This document shows positions 17,126-25,065 of a stretch of DNA of 64,000 bases, piece by piece. The stretch covers positions 186,001 to 250,000 of the forward strand of contig NZ_JAGENB010000003.1 of assembly GCF_019991125.1 (NCBI RefSeq), written 5' to 3'. The stretch's first letter is position 1. Every line of letters starts with the position of its first letter. The notes under the pieces are model-generated. The model saw nothing but the letters and a program-made list of their open reading frames with translations. It did not search any database and was not told the origin of the DNA. Source of the stretch: Phyllobacterium calauticae. Lineage in GTDB: Bacteria; Pseudomonadota; Alphaproteobacteria; Rhizobiales; Rhizobiaceae. The translations under genes and the position numbers were made by a program.

Positions 17126-18588
17126 TCGTACTGCTCCCGGTACTTACGCACGATGTAAAGCGCGAAAATGTTCATCGCCAGCGTGATGAAGAAAAGGGTG
17201 AGGCCAAGGGCGAATGCCACCAGCGTCTGCGGTGAATTGAATTCGAGATCGCCTGTCAGCTGGTTGACGATCTTGACGGTGATGGTCGTCATGGCGTCGA
17301 ACGGATTGATGTTGAGATTCGCCGCAACACCGGCAGCCAGAACCACGATCATCGTTTCGCCGATGGCGCGCGATGCGGTGAGCAGCAGCGCGCCGACGAT
17401 GCCGGGCAAAGCGGCAGGCAGCACGACGCGGCGGATCGTCTCCGAACGCGTCGATCCAAGCCCGAGCGAGCCGTCACGCAGCGACCCCGGAACGGCGGTA
17501 ATGATGTCGTCCGACAGGGAGGAAACGAAAGGGATCAGCATCACACCCATCACGATACCGGCGGTCAGCACGCTTTGCGCCATGATGAAGGGATAGCCGC
17601 CCGATATGGCCGCACTGATATCGCGCAGGAACGGTCCGACGGTGACAAGGGCAAAGAAGCCGTAGACGATCGTCGGGATGCCCGCCAGCACTTCAAGCAG
17701 CGGCTTGACCACCGACCGCACGCTCCGGCTGGCATATTCGGCCATGTAGATGGCGGCGAACAAGCCGACCGGCACGGCAAACAGCATGGCGACCAGCGCG
17801 ATATAGAGCGTGCCGGCAAGCAGCGGAATGAGACCGAACTGACCCTGCGCGCCATTGCCGCCGGCTGCGGAGAAGCGCGGATCCCACACGGTGCCGAAGA
17901 AGAAGCTCGACGGGGTTACGGACTGGAAGAAGGTGATGGTCTGGAACAGCATCGACAGAACGATGCCGACCGTCGTCAGGATGGCGATAGTCGAGGCCGC
18001 GAGCAGTCCCCAGAGGATGATCCGCTCGACATTGTTGCGGGCCCTGGTCCGGACATTGACGCCGGACAGACCGAAGATCGCACCGGCGACTGCAAGGACA
18101 ATGGCCACCACGGCGCCGATATTATGCGCGCGCGCCGTGCTCTTGTTCCATTGCACGGCAACGGGGATCATGAAGTCCTGGCCTTCCGTCGCCAGGGCCA
18201 CGCCCTTGCTCGACAGCAGCGGCCGCAATTCGGAGAAAGTGGTTGGAAGGTTCGCCCGTTCCTGGTCCGTCAGCTTGTCGAGACCCCGCGCGATGCCGCC
18301 GACCATGCCAAGCTCGAGGCTCTGGCTGGCAATGACGCTTTCGCTGTTGTGCACCGGCAGGCTGTTGATGGCCTGGCGCTCGATATAGAAGCTCGACCCG
18401 ATGGCCCAGACCAGGATGAAGATAATTGCTGGCAATACGGAAACCAGAAAAACCCACCAGCCGTGATAATGCGGCAGGGAATGGGCTTTGACACTTCTGT
18501 CATCTTTGCTGATGGCACGCTGGCGTCCAAGAAAGAACCCGACAAGACCAATCGCAACGACAATCACTAAAACCAACAAGGTGGACAT
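17122..18588 (-). CDS. pstC: Phosphate ABC transporter permease PstC
   Basis: This 488-residue permease has, like its partner PstA, a long N-terminal extension with a helix-rich region and a periplasmic insert before the six-helix core. The EAA loop reads LGLGSTRSETIRRVVLPAAL. The start was placed at the ATG at 18588, which has GGGGAAG upstream, rather than the TTG just before it. It is translationally coupled to pstA. Confidence 0.95.
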   Translation of the reverse strand: MSTLLVLVIVVAIGLVGFFLGRQRAISKDDRSVKAHSLPHYHGWWVFLVSVLPAIIFILVWAIGSSFYIERQAINSLPVHNSESVIASQSLELGMVGGIARGLDKLTDQERANLPTTFSELRPLLSSKGVALATEGQDFMIPVAVQWNKSTARAHNIGAVVAIVLAVAGAIFGLSGVNVRTRARNNVERIILWGLLAASTIAILTTVGIVLSMLFQTITFFQSVTPSSFFFGTVWDPRFSAAGGNGAQGQFGLIPLLAGTLYIALVAMLFAVPVGLFAAIYMAEYASRSVRSVVKPLLEVLAGIPTIVYGFFALVTVGPFLRDISAAISGGYPFIMAQSVLTAGIVMGVMLIPFVSSLSDDIITAVPGSLRDGSLGLGSTRSETIRRVVLPAALPGIVGALLLTASRAIGETMIVVLAAGVAANLNINPFDAMTTITVKIVNQLTGDLEFNSPQTLVAFALGLTLFFITLAMNIFALYIVRKYREQYE

Positions 18589-18677
18589 CAACGCTTCCCC
18601 GATCTGTCCTGCAACGAGAGCATAGGCCCCGAGAAATATCCGGCGCGGACAGGGTTCTGTCCGCGCCGGTTATCGGC

Positions 18678-19724
18678 TTACTTGCCAGCCATGGTCTTGC
18701 CGGCGGCGAATGCGGAGCGCTGAGCTTCACGCTCTGCATCCGGTGCAGCAACCAGGCCGTATTCTACCAGCGGGCTATCCGGACCGACCATCTGGTCAGC
18801 AAGGAAGAAGTCCACATATTCCTTCAGGCCGGGGATGACGCCGAGATGCGCCTTCTTGACGTAGAAGAACAGCGGGCGCGATACCGGATACTTGCCGGTG
18901 GCAATGGTTTCCGTGCTTGGCTTGATGCCGTTGACAGTTGCAACCTTCAGCTTGTCCGCATTGTTTTCGTAGAAGGCCAGACCGAAGACGCCAACGCCGG
19001 TCTTGTTGGCATCGATGCGAGCCAGTGTTTCCGGATAGTCGCCATCGATGTCGATAGCCTTGCCATCCTTGCGGACAGCGATACAGGCGGCAGCAGCGGC
19101 CTTTTCGTCAAGACCGGCAGCCTTGATCGCATCGGCTGCACCGGTGGCCTTGCAACCGCCAGTCATCAGCTTCTCTTCGAAAACTTCACGTGTGCCGTGC
19201 TTTTCGCCAGGAATGTAGGCGGCGATGTCCCAATCGGGCAGCTTCGGATTAACCTGGTTCCACTTGGTGTTCGGGTTGGCAACCAGCTTGCCGTCGACAA
19301 CGACCTGCGCAGCAAGAGCGGTATAGACGTCCTTTGGCTCCAGCGCCCAATCCGGGCCCTTGATGTCGGTTGCGAACACGATGCCGTCATAACCGATGCG
19401 GATTTCTTCAACGTCCTTGACGCCAGCGTCAACGCAGGACTTCAACTCTGTGTCCTTGATCGGACGCGAGGCATTGGCGATATCGATGGTGTTTTCACCA
19501 ACGCCCTTGCAGAATTCCTTGATGCCGGCACCCGAACCGCCGGATTCAACGACCGGGGTCTTGAACTTGGGGAATGTTTCGCCAAAAGCTTCGGCGACGA
19601 TCTTGGCATATGGCAGCACTGTGGATGAACCGCTGACCTGGATCTGGTCGCGAGCGGATGCGCCAACTGTCGTGGCAATCACCGAGATCGCAATCAGAGC
19701 AGTGGTGGAAATAAGCTTGTTCAT
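18678..19724 (-). CDS. pstS: Periplasmic phosphate-binding protein PstS
   Basis: This 348-residue protein has a Sec signal peptide cleaved after about residue 25 (GASA|RDQ) and the phosphate-binding start IQVSGSSTVLPYA. The loop VVESGGSGAGIKEFCKG also contacts phosphate. It is the first gene of the pst operon. The in-frame upstream extension runs through the promoter and was discarded; GAGCTGCTCC lies just before the ATG. Confidence 0.95.
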   Translation of the reverse strand: MNKLISTTALIAISVIATTVGASARDQIQVSGSSTVLPYAKIVAEAFGETFPKFKTPVVESGGSGAGIKEFCKGVGENTIDIANASRPIKDTELKSCVDAGVKDVEEIRIGYDGIVFATDIKGPDWALEPKDVYTALAAQVVVDGKLVANPNTKWNQVNPKLPDWDIAAYIPGEKHGTREVFEEKLMTGGCKATGAADAIKAAGLDEKAAAAACIAVRKDGKAIDIDGDYPETLARIDANKTGVGVFGLAFYENNADKLKVATVNGIKPSTETIATGKYPVSRPLFFYVKKAHLGVIPGLKEYVDFFLADQMVGPDSPLVEYGLVAAPDAEREAQRSAFAAGKTMAGK

Positions 19725-19776
19725 AGGAGCAGCTCCTGTTGGATTAACTGTGTGACGCCTCCGACGTCGTCTGCCG

Positions 19777-19819
19777 TCTATAGAACCAATATAACAGTCA
19801 TATGACACTATTGTTACAG
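19777..19819 (-). promoter_or_regulatory. PHO-box promoter of pstS
   Basis: On the minus strand three 7-nt units, CTGTAAC, GTGTCAT and CTGTTAT, follow each other with exactly 4 nt between them (19791-19819). They match the PhoB consensus CTGTCAT. A -10 box TATAGA lies 8 nt further on (19777-19782). The box ends 67 nt before the pstS start. The rest of the 395-nt gap to the EF-hand gene holds only the hairpin at 19998-20030. Confidence 0.85.
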
Positions 19820-19997
19820 TTCTGTAGCGCGGCCTGTGCATGAGCCGCGCCCGCGACGGAATCAAAATTCCTTCTAAAACCATCAAGTTAACCGTCTATG
19901 GACTTTGCACAGCTTGGCACAGTGAAGATAAGCTCAACGATTCCAGTGGGTTCATGACGCTCAATTGCGACACTCGCGCAGACATCCCTGCCATACG

Positions 19998-20030
19998 CCG
20001 CAGGGGGACAATACCGTCCCCCCACTGCGG
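19998..20030. other. Strong hairpin upstream of the EF-hand gene
   Basis: CCGCAGGGGGAC pairs with GTCCCCC and, after a 3-nt bulge, TGCGG, around a 6-nt loop. It lies 90 nt before the EF-hand start. No T-run follows on the plus strand, so it is more likely a leader structure than a terminator. Confidence 0.4.
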
Positions 20031-20119
20031 TTTCAAAAAAATTCAGCGCAAGCGACGGATTGTCCCGCTCCCGCCGTTTAAGCCACGACAAATGACAGTC
20101 TGCTGAAAGGAAAAGTTTG

Positions 20120-20527
20120 ATGAAATCGAGAGTAGCTGCGGTTCTTCTTGCCATGGTGCCACTGTCCCTGCCCGCAACCTTGGCGATGGCGGCACCCAAG
20201 GCCGACACCAATGGCGACGGCACAATTTCACTGGCCGAATATCAGGCCGCCGCCCGGGCGCGGCTGCTCAAATTCGATACCGACGGCGACGGCAAACTCT
20301 CGCTCGAGGAGTGGCTGAAGCGCCCCGCCGCAAAGAATGCCAAGCGCGATCCCACGGCGGTGTTCAACCGGATCGATGCAAATCATGACGGCTTCATCGA
20401 TACGGCGGAAATGGATACTGTAGCGAAGAAGCGGTTTGAGCGCCTCGACACGAATTCCGATGGCCAATTGACCAAAGAGGAACGCCACGGACACAGGAAG
20501 GGTGCCACCGACAGTTCACAGGAGTAA
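20120..20527 (+). CDS. Exported EF-hand protein
   Basis: This 135-residue protein has a signal peptide (to about residue 25, LAMA|APKA) and four EF-hand loops, each of DxNxDG type: DTNGDGTISLAE, DTDGDGKLSLEE, DANHDGFIDTAE and DTNSDGQLTKEE. It should bind calcium in the periplasm. It is the first gene of a rightward cluster with an ECF sigma factor 18 nt downstream, suggesting a role in metal or calcium sensing. The start is the ATG at 20120 rather than the TTG one codon earlier. Confidence 0.85.
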   Translation: MKSRVAAVLLAMVPLSLPATLAMAAPKADTNGDGTISLAEYQAAARARLLKFDTDGDGKLSLEEWLKRPAAKNAKRDPTAVFNRIDANHDGFIDTAEMDTVAKKRFERLDTNSDGQLTKEERHGHRKGATDSSQE

Positions 20528-20545
20528 CGGCAAGCGTGCAAAACC

Positions 20546-21106
20546 TTGGACAATCGCAACACGGATGAAGAACTGCTGGTGAAGATCGGCCAGCATGACG
20601 ATGCGGCCGTCCGAACCATGGTGACACGCAAGCTGCCGCGCCTGCTCGCCCTGGCGGCGCGGATGCTTGGCGACCGGAATGAAGCCGAGGATGTCGCCCA
20701 GGAAGCCTTTATCCGGCTGTGGCGGCAGGCGGGCAGCTGGCAGAGCGGCCGGGCGACCTTCGATACATGGCTGCACCGGGTCACGCTCAATCTCTGCTAC
20801 GACCGCCTGCGCCGGCACCGGGAACAGCCGGTGGCCGAGACACCCGAAAGGGCAGATCCAGCCCCCGACCCGGAACAGTCGCTTTCAACCCGGGACGAGA
20901 GCGACCGGATCAAACGGGCCCTCGCCTCCCTGCCCGACCGGCAGAGGGAGGCCATCGTGCTTCAATATTATCAGGAGTTCAGCAATATCGAGGCAGCGCA
21001 GATCATGGATATCAGCATTGAAGCCCTGGAGAGCCTTCTGGCCCGTGCCCGGCGCAATTTGCGGACAGCCCTGGAAGAGACTGCCCAACAGGAGAAGGCA
21101 AAATGA
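20546..21106 (+). CDS. ECF-family RNA polymerase sigma factor
   Basis: This 186-residue protein has a sigma region 2 at about residues 20-85 (RNEAEDVAQEAFIRLWRQ and TFDTWLHRVTLNLCYDRLRR). Region 4 follows at about 118-172 (LPDRQREAIVLQYYQEFSNIEAAQIM). The only in-frame start that avoids the stop at 20525 is a TTG at 20546; no strong ribosome site precedes it. The next gene overlaps its stop by 4 nt. It resembles the CnrH group in its gene context. Confidence 0.9.
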   Translation: MDNRNTDEELLVKIGQHDDAAVRTMVTRKLPRLLALAARMLGDRNEAEDVAQEAFIRLWRQAGSWQSGRATFDTWLHRVTLNLCYDRLRRHREQPVAETPERADPAPDPEQSLSTRDESDRIKRALASLPDRQREAIVLQYYQEFSNIEAAQIMDISIEALESLLARARRNLRTALEETAQQEKAK

Positions 21107-21513
21107 CCCCGCAACGCTTTCAGGAACTGACCGAGATCTATGGTGCCGAGGTGCGGCGCTGGCCGCCGCCCGAACAGGCCGGCGCCGTCGCCTTCGTCAG
21201 GGAGCATCCCGATATCGCCCAACCGGCCCTCAGGCTGGCGGCGGAACTCGACGGGATGCTGGCGCAGTACCGGACCGCCCCGGCGGAAACTGCACTGCGC
21301 GAGCGCATCATCGCCTCTTCCGGCAAGTCCTGGTCCGGCTGGAAGCGCGCCCGTCTCTGGTGGCAGGGCACCGGGCTCGCCGGCATTGGATTGGCGGGCG
21401 CGATCACCGGCGCCCTGCTCATCGGTGTCATCCATTCCGCCGAATCGCGCGGATATGAGGACCAGGCCTATGCGGTCACCGCCTTCAACATCTCTGATGA
21501 ACTGGACGAGTAA
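21103..21513 (+). CDS. Small membrane protein, putative anti-sigma factor
   Basis: I do not recognise the family. The 136-residue protein has a soluble N-terminal part (residues 1-85) and one membrane helix at about 90-112, starting TGLAGIGLAGAITGALL. A short outside tail ends SDELDE. Its ATGA overlap with the sigma gene and its topology fit a membrane anti-sigma factor (like CnrY or RsiW), but this is inference from position only. Confidence 0.6.
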   Translation: MTPQRFQELTEIYGAEVRRWPPPEQAGAVAFVREHPDIAQPALRLAAELDGMLAQYRTAPAETALRERIIASSGKSWSGWKRARLWWQGTGLAGIGLAGAITGALLIGVIHSAESRGYEDQAYAVTAFNISDELDE

Positions 21514-21984
21514 ATGAGTGAACGGTCACGCAACATCCTTCTCGTCGCTTCGCTTGCCCTCAATGTCTTCATTGCCGGCGGCGTGATCGGCGGCGGCTAC
21601 ATCTGGCACACATTCGGTCATTCCTGGACGACGGAGAACCGGCGCGGCGTTCGCTTTGCCGCCGAATATCTGACGCCGGAACAACAGAAGACCCTGCGGC
21701 AAAATCTGGCAGCGGCCCGCAAGGACAATGTACCGCTGGCCGATGCCGGGCGGGCAAGCCGTGCCGAGATTGCCCGGCTGCTGGCACAGGATGTCATCGA
21801 TCCCGCTGCGGTCAACGCGGAACTGACCAAAGCCCGCGAAGCCGATTTCGCCCTGCGGACGCGCATCGAGCAGACCATCGTCGCCTTTGCTGAAAGCCTA
21901 TCGCCGGAGGACCGCAAGACGCTTGTCGAGGGCTTGAAAAAGCGCAATGTCATTTTGCGGCAGACGCCGGCAAAAAAACAATGA
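21514..21984 (+). CDS. CnrX-like periplasmic heavy-metal sensor
   Basis: This 156-residue protein has an N-terminal membrane anchor (about residues 7-30) and a helical periplasmic domain. Motifs such as LTPEQQKTLRQNL and a C-terminal SLSPEDRKTLVEGLKKR are typical of the Metal_resist/CnrX group. Relatives sense nickel/cobalt or envelope stress and control an ECF sigma factor through an anti-sigma factor. It starts directly after the previous stop codon, so the sigma, membrane protein and sensor genes form one unit. Confidence 0.75.
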   Translation: MSERSRNILLVASLALNVFIAGGVIGGGYIWHTFGHSWTTENRRGVRFAAEYLTPEQQKTLRQNLAAARKDNVPLADAGRASRAEIARLLAQDVIDPAAVNAELTKAREADFALRTRIEQTIVAFAESLSPEDRKTLVEGLKKRNVILRQTPAKKQ

Positions 21985-22059
21985 ATGCCCGCGACGGAAT
22001 TTTCCGGTGCCCCCGTTCAATGACTGTCAATGCCAGACAGGCTGCGAACGGAGAAGATC

Positions 22060-23451
22060 ATGGTTACAACGGCAACAGATGCGACGGCGGCCATTGCGGT
22101 CAATCGCTTCGGTTTGGGAAAGCGGGCTAGCGAGCCGCTTCCAGCCGACCCCAGGCACTGGCTGCTCGATCAGATCGGCCGCTACGAACCGCGCCCGGCA
22201 GCCTTTGCCCAGCTCCAGACCACACACGAAATCGCGACGCAGTATGCCAGTGACCGGCAAAAACTGCAGGCGCTCGACGGCGACGAGAAAATCGCCCTGC
22301 GCAAGGAGCTGAACAAGGCGGCCCGCCTGCTTTACCGCGGCGAGATCGACGCGCGCAGCCGCAATGCCCTTGCAACGCCCACGCCCTTCCTGGAAGCGCT
22401 CGTGCATTTCTGGTCGAACCACTTTGCCGTGTCGGCCGACAATCCCGCGATGCTGAGCCTTGCCGGCGCCTTCGAGCGGGACGCGATCCGCCCCCATGTC
22501 ACCGGGCGCTTCACCGACCTGCTGTTTGCCGTCGAGCAGCATCCGGCCATGCTGATCTATCTCGACCAGATCCGTTCGGCGGGTCCCGACAGCCCCCTCG
22601 CCACGCGCGCCAAGCGGCGCAATGCCGACAAACTGCCGGGGATCAACGAGAATCTGGCCCGCGAGATCATGGAATTGCACACGGTCGGCGTCGGGTCCGG
22701 CTATACGCAGAAGGATGTCACGGAGTTCGCCCTGGCCCTCACCGGCTGGTCCGCCGGACGCATGGGCGGCAAGGCCGATGCCAGTCAGGCCGGTGTATTT
22801 CAGTATCGCCCCGGCCTGCATCAGCCGGGCAAACGGCTGATCCGCCGCCGCGTCTACGGCGCAACCGGTGAGGATCAGGCAGGCGCAGTCCTGAAAGATC
22901 TGGCCAGCGATCCGGCAACGGCAAACCACATCGCCACAAAGCTCTGCCGCCATTTCATCGCCGACACACCCCCGCAGGCAGCCATTGACCGGGTCAGAAA
23001 GGCGTTTCTTGCCTTCGGCGGTGATTTACCGGCGGTGTATCGCGCGCTCGTCGAAGCACCGGAGGCATGGGCGGTGCCGTCTGCCAAGATCAAGACTCCC
23101 TGGGAATGGCTGGTTTCAGCCATGCGCGGGCTGGATTATCCCGACCTTGGCAAAGCCAACGCCGCCAACCTGTTGAACCAGCTGGGGCAACCGGTCTGGC
23201 TGCCGCGTTCACCCGCCGGTTACGACGATATCGCGGCGAGCTGGCTGGCTCCCGATGCGCTGGTGCGGCGGGTGGAGGTTTCGCAAAGGCTGGCGGCAAG
23301 GGCGGACCGGTCGCTGAAACCGGAAGAGCTGGCGAACAACCTGCTCGGAAACACGCTGACCGACAGCACGGCAACGGAAATCAACCGCGCCGAATCCGTC
23401 CAGACGGGCATCGCCCTTCTGCTTGTTTCACCTGATTTTCAACGGAGATGA
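22060..23451 (+). CDS. DUF1800 family protein
   Basis: This 463-residue protein shows DUF1800 hallmarks: an early NRFGLGK motif, FLEALVHFWSNHFAVS, NENLAREIMELHTVGVGSGYTQKDV and HIATKLCRHFIAD. The function is unknown. DUF1800 genes are nearly always followed by a DUF1501 gene, as here (start codons overlap its stop). I see no signal peptide at this start. The start was set at 22060 because GGAGAAG lies just upstream. Confidence 0.85.
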   Translation: MVTTATDATAAIAVNRFGLGKRASEPLPADPRHWLLDQIGRYEPRPAAFAQLQTTHEIATQYASDRQKLQALDGDEKIALRKELNKAARLLYRGEIDARSRNALATPTPFLEALVHFWSNHFAVSADNPAMLSLAGAFERDAIRPHVTGRFTDLLFAVEQHPAMLIYLDQIRSAGPDSPLATRAKRRNADKLPGINENLAREIMELHTVGVGSGYTQKDVTEFALALTGWSAGRMGGKADASQAGVFQYRPGLHQPGKRLIRRRVYGATGEDQAGAVLKDLASDPATANHIATKLCRHFIADTPPQAAIDRVRKAFLAFGGDLPAVYRALVEAPEAWAVPSAKIKTPWEWLVSAMRGLDYPDLGKANAANLLNQLGQPVWLPRSPAGYDDIAASWLAPDALVRRVEVSQRLAARADRSLKPEELANNLLGNTLTDSTATEINRAESVQTGIALLLVSPDFQRR

Positions 23452-23453
23452 GC

Positions 23454-24602
23454 ATGACCAACCGCCGGGATTTTCTGCGTCTGGCCGCCATCGGGGCGGG
23501 ATCGATGCTTGTGGCGCCGCGTATCGTCTTTGCCAATGTGGCGAGCGACCGCCGCTTCGTCTTCATTATCCAGCGCGGCGCCGCCGATGGCCTCAACATC
23601 GTCGTGCCCTATGCCGACCCCGCCTATGCGCAGCTGCGCGGCAGCCTCGCGATCCAGACTTCAGATGCCATCAAGCTCGACGGCATGTTCGCCCTGCATC
23701 CCGCGCTCGCCGGCATGGGCACGCTCTACGGCAACCGGCAGGCGCTGTTCGTGCACGCCGTCGCCTCGCCCTACCGCGAACGCTCGCACTTCGACGGGCA
23801 GAACGTCCTGGAGACCGGCGGCACCAGCCCCTACCAGATCCGGGATGGCTGGCTGAACCGTCTGGTGACGCTGCTGCCGAAATCGGCCGACAAGGCCATT
23901 GCCTTCGCCCCGACCATACCCGCTGCCCTGCGCGGCCCGGCTGATGTTACCTCCTACGCGCCCTCGACCCTGCCGGAAGCATCCGACGATCTCCTGCTGC
24001 GGGTGGCGCAGCTCTACGACCGGGACCAGCAGTTTCATCCGGTCTGGAGTGCGGCGATGGAGGCGCGCGGCTTGTTCCACGATATGGAAACCCGCCAGAA
24101 TCCCGCCGCCGCCGGCAGAACCGCCGCCGAGGCACTTGTCCGGCCTGACGGCCCGCGCATCGCCATGATCGAAACCAGCGGCTGGGATACCCATAGCGGC
24201 CAGGAGAACCGGCTTGCCAACCAGTTGAAGGCGCTCGATGCCATGATCGATGCCATGCGCGACGGGCTTGGCGACGTCTGGCAGCAGACGACCGTGCTGG
24301 TGGCAACCGAATTCGGCCGCACGGCCGCCGCCAACGGCACCGGCGGGACCGACCATGGCACGGCGACAACCGCGCTCATCCTCGGCGGCGCCGTCAACGG
24401 CGGCCGCATCCTGGCCGACTGGCCGGGCCTTGCCCCGAATGCACTTTATGAAAACCGCGACCTGAAACCCACCATGGATCTCGACGCGCTGATCGCGGCG
24501 CTTGCCGCAGAGACCTTTGGTCTCGAACCCGAGCGCACCATGCAAACGCTCTTTCCGAACCGCCCCTTTGACCGGTCCCTGCAAGGGCTGATCAGAACGT
24601 GA
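23454..24602 (+). CDS. DUF1501 family protein with Tat signal
   Basis: This 382-residue protein begins MTNRRDFLRLAAIGAGSML, a clear twin-arginine signal. The alkaline-phosphatase-like DUF1501 fold follows, with the motifs ETSGWDTHSGQENRLANQL and VLVATEFGRTAAANGTGGTDHG. The function is unknown; the His/Asp-rich C-terminal motif suggests metal binding. An ATG at 23448 has no room for a ribosome site, while AACGGAG lies 6 nt before 23454. It is expected to leave the cell folded, perhaps together with the DUF1800 partner. Confidence 0.88.
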   Translation: MTNRRDFLRLAAIGAGSMLVAPRIVFANVASDRRFVFIIQRGAADGLNIVVPYADPAYAQLRGSLAIQTSDAIKLDGMFALHPALAGMGTLYGNRQALFVHAVASPYRERSHFDGQNVLETGGTSPYQIRDGWLNRLVTLLPKSADKAIAFAPTIPAALRGPADVTSYAPSTLPEASDDLLLRVAQLYDRDQQFHPVWSAAMEARGLFHDMETRQNPAAAGRTAAEALVRPDGPRIAMIETSGWDTHSGQENRLANQLKALDAMIDAMRDGLGDVWQQTTVLVATEFGRTAAANGTGGTDHGTATTALILGGAVNGGRILADWPGLAPNALYENRDLKPTMDLDALIAALAAETFGLEPERTMQTLFPNRPFDRSLQGLIRT

Positions 24603-24632
24603 ACCACCAACCAACCCTTTGAAGAGGCTATC

Positions 24633-24962
24633 ATGAGAACCATCCTGAGCATGATTACCGGCGGTCTTGTCGCTATTGCCACGCTTGCCGGAGCACAAAG
24701 CGCCAGCGCCCTGCCGCTCCTGCCGGTACAGGGCGAACACCTGCAATCCCAGGCCGAGCCCGTCTACTGGCGGCACGGCTATTACGGTTGGCACGACGGC
24801 TACTACTACAATGGCCACCGCGGCTACGGCTATTACCGGCCGGGCTACCGCTTCTATCGCGGCTACTGGTTCCCGCTCGAAGCATTCGGGCCAAGAACCG
24901 TGATCATCGAGCGCCCGGCTCCCATCATTGTTCATCGCCGGCCGATCGTGATCTACCGCTGA
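24633..24962 (+). CDS. Small exported Gly/Tyr-rich protein
   Basis: This 109-residue protein has a signal peptide (to about residue 26, SASA|LPLL). The mature part is rich in Gly, Tyr, His and Arg (HGYYGWHDGYYYNGHRGYG), and the end is Pro/Ile-rich. Similar small proteins are common in Hyphomicrobiales envelopes, with no known function. It lies 30 nt after the DUF1501 gene. A hairpin ACCGG/CCGGT follows at about 24966-24981. Confidence 0.65.
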   Translation: MRTILSMITGGLVAIATLAGAQSASALPLLPVQGEHLQSQAEPVYWRHGYYGWHDGYYYNGHRGYGYYRPGYRFYRGYWFPLEAFGPRTVIIERPAPIIVHRRPIVIYR

Positions 24963-25002
24963 GACACCGGTCTTTGCCGGTCTCTGTCCATCTGAGGGCG
25001 CC

Positions 25003-25049
25003 TTGACAGGCGCCTCGCAGTCCCATAATTATCAAGTCATCTGATGACT
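25003..25049 (+). promoter_or_regulatory. Promoter and operator of the GntR gene
   Basis: TTGACA at 25003-25008 is followed after 16-17 nt by ATAATT/TAATTA (25025-25031). Just downstream, AGTCATC (25035-25041) and GATGACT (25043-25049) form a perfect palindrome around one T. That form suits a dimeric FadR-type GntR regulator and suggests autorepression. Confidence 0.6.
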
Positions 25050-25065
25050 ATGGGACTTTTAAGCC

